Source: an uncultured Armatimonadota bacterium (GTDB lineage Bacteria > Armatimonadota > Fimbriimonadia > Fimbriimonadales > Fimbriimonadaceae). Taken from it: 44,023 nt of DNA. Position numbers and translations under genes: made by a program. Below, piece by piece: positions 40,101 through 44,023 of the stretch (position 1 is the stretch's first letter; each line of letters starts with the position of its first letter). The notes beneath the pieces were generated by a model. It was not told the DNA's origin. It searched no databases and saw only the letters and a list, made by a program, of their open reading frames with translations. The DNA lies in assembly GCA_903904815.1 (NCBI GenBank), contig CAIVDU010000020.1, forward strand, positions 1 to 44,023. Reading direction: 5' to 3'.

Positions 40101-42828
40101 CCAAGAGGACCCAAACCAGCACATTACACTGAACCGTGACGCCCAGTACAACCTGCAAAACGTCAAAAACGGAAACGGCGTCCAAATGCACACCTACACC
40201 TGGGACCCTTTCCATCTCAACGGATCCTACACAATTGGGTGGGCTGGAACATCGGACTCCGCCGTCTACACGTCGCAGCTCGATGTAAATGGGAATCTCT
40301 CGACGTTCACCGGGCCGAACTACACCGGTAGCATCAATCGATCCGCCGACGGCCTCGTAAATGCCATCGACCTGATTTCGAGCAGCGGTCAAACCTATTC
40401 TCAAGGGTACTTGTACGACGGTTTTGGCCGCGTCAAACATTCTTACAGTCCGGAAGCAGTTTGGCACGACTACATTTACGATTCTGCCGGCCGGGTGACT
40501 CAAGACACATTTGGCGACAACAGTGTCTCCTATACCTATGCAGCTAACGGTGCCCGACTATCGATGAACCTTGTCATGCCAGGCATCTCCTACCAATACT
40601 TCTATTCGTACGATAAGAACAATCGGGTCACTGAAATAGATGTTAGCTTCAACGGTTATCCGGTGGCGAGTGTCAAGTATGCCTACGATGCGAACGGAAG
40701 GGTCATTGAGGTTGACACGCCCCAGATCGGCACATTCTACAAATACGACGGTGGTGGCAGGGTAACTCAGCTCCAAAACCTGACACCGGCTGGAGTTGTC
40801 GATGATTCAAATGTCCAACCGGTAGTTGGTCCAGACAAGCTCCAACACAGCGTTCTCTCGACCTTCGGTGTCATCGGTGACTCGATGTCTTACGACGGCA
40901 ACAATAACCTTTTGGGGTTCAACTATCAGGTTCGGCAGTCGGTCGGAAGCTACTACACTGGAAGCGTCGACTACCAGTTCGCGTCAGGTCATAACATCGG
41001 TGCCGCGATTGTTGGCGAAAAATGGCTCGGTTTCTTCCCAGCGAGCCTGGCGTACGGAACGGATGGTTGCGACAACGTCACCGAACTCAGGGGCGAGACG
41101 TTCCACGTCGACAACCATTCCGACCAATTCACCGGTTCGACCACGATCTACAAGAACGGTATCCAGTACGACCCTCAAGGGAACATGACCCAGTTCCGCA
41201 ATGTGAGTGCGGTCTGGAACCTGAATGGAACTCTAAATCAGATCAAGTATGTGACTACAAGTGACGTCGTGAAGTCATGCCGTTACGATGCTGACGGACG
41301 CTTGATGGTCGAAAACGTACAGATTGCAGGCGTTGGTTCCTATGGCGAGCTGTTCTCTTACGACGGAGATGCCCTGATCGCTCACAACGGAACCGCATAC
41401 GTGTGGGGGCCTACAGGACCCGTTCTTGAAGTTTATGGTGATCAAAGCGCGACCTTCACTTACGATCCCAATGGATCCCTCGTCAACAAGATCCACTCTG
41501 TGGGGTTGCCTGAAGAGCCACCAGAGCTCTTAGATGCGTATGGATGCCCAATTACGCCCCTTGGCACTGTTGGAACACAAGAGTACTGTCCTTTTCTCTA
41601 TAAAGGTCAGGCGGGTTATGTAACTGACTTCTGCTACGGGTACATTTCCGACTGTCCGCTCGTCTACTGCCACCACCGCTGGTACGACCCCAAATCCGGC
41701 CGCTGGATCTCCCGCGACCCCGCCGGTCTAGAAGGCGGTGAAAACCTCTACGAGTTCTGCAACGGTAACCCCCTGACTTTAGCTGATCCAAGCGGATTAG
41801 ACAGCGATCCGTGGTGGCTCGCCTGCCTAAAGTTTGGCCAAAAATATCTCGACTACGAATCCTCCTTTCACGCTGGTGTCCTGAGCGGTCTGACGCTGGG
41901 GCATAGCGATGATGCGTTGAATGCTGTGGGTGCCAAGTACCTGTCTTCAGGTTGGGCACACGAAAGCGGCAGCTTTGCTTCATGGTTCGTGCCAATTGGT
42001 GAAGTCGCGGACGTGGTGAAGGGTGCTAAATGGTGCCAAAGGCTATCCGTGCTCGGCAAAGACGCGAGCGCAGCGCTGACCAAAGGGTGTTTTGTAGCAG
42101 GCACGCAAATTCTTCTAGCTGACGGATCCTCCAAACCCATTGACAGCATACGTCCCGGCGACCGAGTTCTTACACGCAACGAGAGTGGCACGGAATCCGC
42201 ACAGAATGAATCCAGGTGCGTTCTAAGTGTAAATCAGCATGACCAAGCTGGAACCGTCGTTCTCTCGCTATCTACTGGTGGCACGGTCGAATGTACTCCG
42301 GATCATCCTTTTTATGTCATTAACCAAGGCTTCACACCTGCAGGTCACCTTAAGAGTGGAGACAAGCTCGCAGGCGCAGCTAGCTCTAAAACCACTCAGG
42401 TTATCCGAGTCGACTATTCTTCCGCTGCCAAAACAGTCTACAACTTTGAGGTTGAAGGGGATCATACGTATTTTGTTCGATCAACGAGCGGTAGCTGGTT
42501 ATGGGTGCACAATCAGTGTTACACCGTATACATTTCGGTCGAGAAGGGTGCGGTTGAATATGTCGGCTTTACAAAGCGATTCCTTGCTCGTCAGTTAGAA
42601 CACTTGGCTATAGGACGAAACGTGGATAAGATCGTTGGCTTGACAAACTTGACCTATGACCAGGCACGAGGTGTAGAGCAGGCCTTAATCGATTTTCATG
42701 GTTTGGCGAAAAATGGAGGAACACTTAGCAATCTCATAAACAGCATTCATTATCTGAACCCAAAATATGAGGAAAGGCTCTTGCAGGGATTTGAACTTTT
42801 AAGAAAAGTTGGTTATATGGGGTTCTAG
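37120..42828 (+). CDS. Secreted RHS polymorphic toxin with pretoxin Hint domain and GIY-YIG/URI-like nuclease tip
   Basis: This is a 1902-residue exported toxin. A signal peptide (LKSVSRGALALLLLLLTVVSFAGA) is followed by three fibronectin type III domains (about 130-220, 221-312, 312-401), each ending SNEA/SNVA-ATP. A DUF6531-like segment (IVLDDPIVGPIGFSRRYRS, ~460-483) leads into YD repeats up to ~1470. The RHS-associated core (WYDPKSGRWISRDPAGLEGG...DPSGL) lies at ~1520-1565. A pretoxin Hint domain runs from Cys1657 (CFVAGTQILLADGS) to His1797-Asn1798, followed by Gln and Cys1800. The last ~100 residues (VYISVEKGAVEYVGFTKRF, RGVEQALIDFHG, NLINSI) look like a GIY-YIG/URI nuclease toxin. That tip is visibly more AT-rich than the body. 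The immunity gene follows 14 bp later. Confidence 0.88.
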   Translation: MNQILKSVSRGALALLLLLLTVVSFAGAKRQSGPSVPQGGTGVFDATGMTPPATGLTWDILNVSGATVGSSNAPNGWGASLNYGVYILSTVTVTAPSSAPLGFYTVRINFGTLAHRSQMFQVITKPNILPPAVPTGLAATPGDTTVSLNWNASARASYYQVWRSPSSGDGYVHIFDTGDTSTLDTNLVDGTPYFYVVAAVNSSGSSVFSNEATATPFHSNTKPTAPNDIFATPGDTQVNLWWTPSWGASSYTLSRATAGMGPYTVIPTPAGATSFVDTGLTNGVQYFYEVSASNAYGTSANSNVANATPSAVYGAPKNLHAYPGNGQATLVWQAVPSSAGYNVKVSTTSGGPYTQVKTLTGTSWVDTGLTNGQVYYFVVTNMGPNGESANSNEASATPTTLRAPITIVPNPPTGYLPDALGLVGWQEHTIPVDTSDAPGGGPSSILGISLPFGVVESSSGADIVLDDPIVGPIGFSRRYRSALAAGNISSPGLPAGWTHNFDYRMVPQQPNVWGPIQLVYPNGSSETITPVVSGSPTGDFSVPTYAPYKVSGVPGSTTGQWTSITVYQNGLEQQVFTMDPGDSVYRLHTLVNAVGSQTNLTYVGGALTSISSSSLYSDYTGTKQKSMNLTYSSGLLYTVGVSDIGSVSYGYSNGELASVTSVDDGHILWSYGYTVINGVPYLSSTGTEGSGATANITFDPVTARANSLTDGNNYSHFYTYGANSSTSVMVGANVDNSQKVYDANGKLSKSIDAAGNVTSVVWQGGDLMSVNGAQNQLEVYVTRDAAGNPTKVLYPHNNYTQYTWAYPAGFPQGQLTKEQEFGADGTSMAPTTYQYFTSTNFSLGQVTGNLSSVTYPSGQVLSYAYTPLGQIQTVTTKAVDGATTVSTQVGYTATNQSERLGRPTSITDPNGNQTKLYIGDTGGGWTDPVGTYSSYSTNKFGQLTGLGNVGGMSYNFDYAAPSKALKDVTAFPGQLGGVGELFAFGLDAEFSTWNQEDPNQHITLNRDAQYNLQNVKNGNGVQMHTYTWDPFHLNGSYTIGWAGTSDSAVYTSQLDVNGNLSTFTGPNYTGSINRSADGLVNAIDLISSSGQTYSQGYLYDGFGRVKHSYSPEAVWHDYIYDSAGRVTQDTFGDNSVSYTYAANGARLSMNLVMPGISYQYFYSYDKNNRVTEIDVSFNGYPVASVKYAYDANGRVIEVDTPQIGTFYKYDGGGRVTQLQNLTPAGVVDDSNVQPVVGPDKLQHSVLSTFGVIGDSMSYDGNNNLLGFNYQVRQSVGSYYTGSVDYQFASGHNIGAAIVGEKWLGFFPASLAYGTDGCDNVTELRGETFHVDNHSDQFTGSTTIYKNGIQYDPQGNMTQFRNVSAVWNLNGTLNQIKYVTTSDVVKSCRYDADGRLMVENVQIAGVGSYGELFSYDGDALIAHNGTAYVWGPTGPVLEVYGDQSATFTYDPNGSLVNKIHSVGLPEEPPELLDAYGCPITPLGTVGTQEYCPFLYKGQAGYVTDFCYGYISDCPLVYCHHRWYDPKSGRWISRDPAGLEGGENLYEFCNGNPLTLADPSGLDSDPWWLACLKFGQKYLDYESSFHAGVLSGLTLGHSDDALNAVGAKYLSSGWAHESGSFASWFVPIGEVADVVKGAKWCQRLSVLGKDASAALTKGCFVAGTQILLADGSSKPIDSIRPGDRVLTRNESGTESAQNESRCVLSVNQHDQAGTVVLSLSTGGTVECTPDHPFYVINQGFTPAGHLKSGDKLAGAASSKTTQVIRVDYSSAAKTVYNFEVEGDHTYFVRSTSGSWLWVHNQCYTVYISVEKGAVEYVGFTKRFLARQLEHLAIGRNVDKIVGLTNLTYDQARGVEQALIDFHGLAKNGGTLSNLINSIHYLNPKYEERLLQGFELLRKVGYMGF

Positions 42829-42842
42829 AGTCAGGAAAGTCA

Positions 42843-43304
42843 ATGGCAAAACTGGAAATCGGTACGATCGTGGAATTTTGTACATCGAAGGGTCTTGCGT
42901 ATGCTCAAGTCTCTCACAATCACCAGGAGTATTCGAACCTGCTGCGGGTTTACGACGGGTTTTATGATCACCGTCCCTACCATTTTGAACCGATCGTGAA
43001 TCAGCCGGTTCGCTTCTCGGCTTTCATTCGTTTGAACTCCGCGGTGAAGCGTGGCAATGTCGAGATTGCAGGTCGGGTGGCTGTTCCGCAGAATCTTCAG
43101 GAATTCCCCCTTTTCCGTGCTGGTTCGTACGATTTGGCTACAGACACAAACGGGGCTTGGTGGCTTTGGGATGGTCAAAGGGAATGGATGGTTGGCGACT
43201 TGTCGGCGGATGAGTGGAAATATCCGCTCCGAGGCGTCTGGAACACGGCGCTCTTCGTTGAGCGGCTTGAGAGCGGTTGGGTTCAGGAAGGGGCTCGTTG
43301 GTAG
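42843..43304 (+). CDS. Imm26-like immunity protein
   Basis: This 153-residue protein lies directly behind the toxin gene, with AGGAAAG at 42833-42839 as ribosome binding site. Its position and features (no signal peptide, Trp-rich C-terminal half with FRAGSYDLATDTNGAWWLWDG, REWMVGDLSADEW, LRGVWNTALFVERLESGW) resemble the Imm26 immunity family of polymorphic toxin loci. It would act in the cytoplasm, binding and neutralising the nuclease tip of the RHS protein. Family assignment is by pattern memory, whereas the toxin-immunity pairing rests mainly on gene order. The match to a particular Imm family needs a profile search. Confidence 0.65.
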   Translation: MAKLEIGTIVEFCTSKGLAYAQVSHNHQEYSNLLRVYDGFYDHRPYHFEPIVNQPVRFSAFIRLNSAVKRGNVEIAGRVAVPQNLQEFPLFRAGSYDLATDTNGAWWLWDGQREWMVGDLSADEWKYPLRGVWNTALFVERLESGWVQEGARW

Positions 43305-43896
43305 GCGCACACTCACAACGGGCCAGAAACTAAATCTTCATCCGAAAGCTAGGAGTTCGACGGCAACACCGGCTCAGCAGCTTTGGAGCCTTGTAAGTAC
43401 TCACTTATCCATTCCTGAGCGATGCATCGAGCGATCGACTCATTCTGAGTTGATCTGTCCGAGAACTGGAGTCTGACCAGCCCACGGATTTTCGCATATC
43501 CATCGGTTCTTGTGTACGATCGAACTTCCAGGTAGAAGCGAAGGCACCCATTCCAACCAACTACGTCCGCCCCTCTCCAAGGGAATCCGACCAAGTTTTC
43601 TCGAATCTTGCGTTTGGATTTACCCAGCTGTTGGGCGTTGCCCCATGGGTTCTGCCTCTCGCCTTCTGCTCGATTTCACGGGAATACGCTGGCATCTCCT
43701 TTGGGCGCCATGAACGATTCAATAGCCGTGATTGATGCCGGTCCGCGGCACCCGGTAAGTTCGACAATGGACTCTGCGATCGGCGTCTGGACCCGAAGAC
43801 GCCTTGGTCAAAAAATGCCGGGTCGTCATTCGATAATTGGCTGCCTCCCGCCTGTGTGGGGGCCGAGGATCAGAATGGCAATTGCGCGTTCCGAAG
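43305..43896. other. Mostly noncoding stretch behind the immunity gene
   Basis: Apart from one doubtful minus-strand ORF at 43349-43594, nothing here looks like a gene: the frames are short, Arg/Ser/Pro-rich and mutually overlapping. Downstream of polymorphic toxin genes such stretches often contain decayed orphan toxin or immunity modules, or insertion-sequence debris. Confidence 0.4.
43349..43594 (-). CDS. Doubtful small ORF of unknown function
   Basis: This frame is 81 residues with a TTG start. Its middle (GWNGCLRFYLEVRSYTRTDGYAKIRGLVRL...STQNESIARCIAQEWISEYL) has an alternating strand-then-helix pattern that looks more protein-like than the neighbouring frames. The frame is open further upstream (PWGNAQQLGKSKRKIRENL) until an in-frame TGA at 43676-43678, and beyond that an ATG at 43711 begins MAPKGDASVFP. 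This could be a gene broken by one stop. No domain is recognised. Confidence 0.3.
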   Translation of the reverse strand: MVGFPWRGADVVGWNGCLRFYLEVRSYTRTDGYAKIRGLVRLQFSDRSTQNESIARCIAQEWISEYLQGSKAAEPVLPSNS

Positions 43897-43964
43897 GAAT
43901 CCGGCCACTGATTCCAATTTAATTCGGCCACCAATTCCGAAACAATTCGGCCACCCCCTCGGGC
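43897..43964. mobile_element. Probable end of an IS21-family insertion sequence
   Basis: Three related units follow each other at 23-24 base spacing: GAATCCGGCCACTGATTCC (43897), AATTCGGCCACCAATTCCGA (43921) and AATTCGGCCACCCCCTCGGG (43944). Repeated copies of a GGTGGCCGAATT-type motif near the tips are characteristic of IS21-family elements. The element body would lie to the right, outside the window; no transposase is visible here. Which end it is cannot be told. Confidence 0.45.
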
Positions 43965-44023
43965 AGTTGTTGCGGCTTGTTTTGTAGGTTTCTCGTCCGG
44001 TCTTTGGCCGCCTCTTTGGCCAA

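Overview
The window reads like a piece of a diderm, soil- or water-type heterotroph with moderately high GC content, most likely an Armatimonadota (Fimbriimonadia) relative. This is an inference from three things: the prepilin-like protein with a YPVF motif just after the N-terminal helix, the secreted DUF3160 and YVTN-propeller phosphoesterase families, and a TolC-type tripartite efflux system that requires an outer membrane. No rRNA, tRNA or CRISPR array was found. Exact taxonomy needs a database search.

Left part (1-10.2 kb): the end of an AraC-type regulator followed by a Gfo/Idh/MocA oxidoreductase; a VOC protein; an intergenic stretch packed with perfect hairpins; an overlapping MFS exporter/APH-like kinase pair; a second MFS transporter; a three-gene operon with overlapping ends (FG-GAP-like protein, DUF3160 protein, CapA-like protein); and a beta-carbonic anhydrase. 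From 10.3 to 12.7 kb lies a more AT-rich segment. It holds a compact operon (prepilin-like protein, tiny Cys-rich secreted protein, an in-frame continuation ORF, a membrane-anchored protein) and a long noncoding region.

Middle part (12.7-29.9 kb): mostly exported hydrolases and redox proteins (S10 carboxypeptidase, C1B aminopeptidase, GH44 glycanase, propeller-phosphoesterase, TlpA-like lipoprotein) and an S4-domain RNA-binding protein. Next is a complete TolC/HlyD/EmrB-type efflux operon with a divergent TetR regulator and a 15-bp palindrome between them. A TIGR03790-like protein and a regulator with two tandem XRE helix-turn-helix domains follow.

Right part (29.9-36.8 kb): a PhyH-family dioxygenase diverges from an AraC regulator. 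The regulator is followed by a second propeller-phosphoesterase, a class III PLP enzyme resembling PbfA ((R)-1-hydroxy-2-aminoethylphosphonate ammonia-lyase) and an OPA/GlpT-type transporter. Read together this is a candidate organophosphonate scavenging cassette, which I rate the most interesting metabolic proposal in the window. From 37.1 to 43.3 kb there is a 1902-residue secreted RHS polymorphic toxin (three FN3 domains, YD repeats, RHS core, pretoxin Hint domain, GIY-YIG/URI-like nuclease tip) followed immediately by an Imm26-like immunity gene. The right edge carries repeated terminal motifs resembling an IS21-family insertion sequence end.
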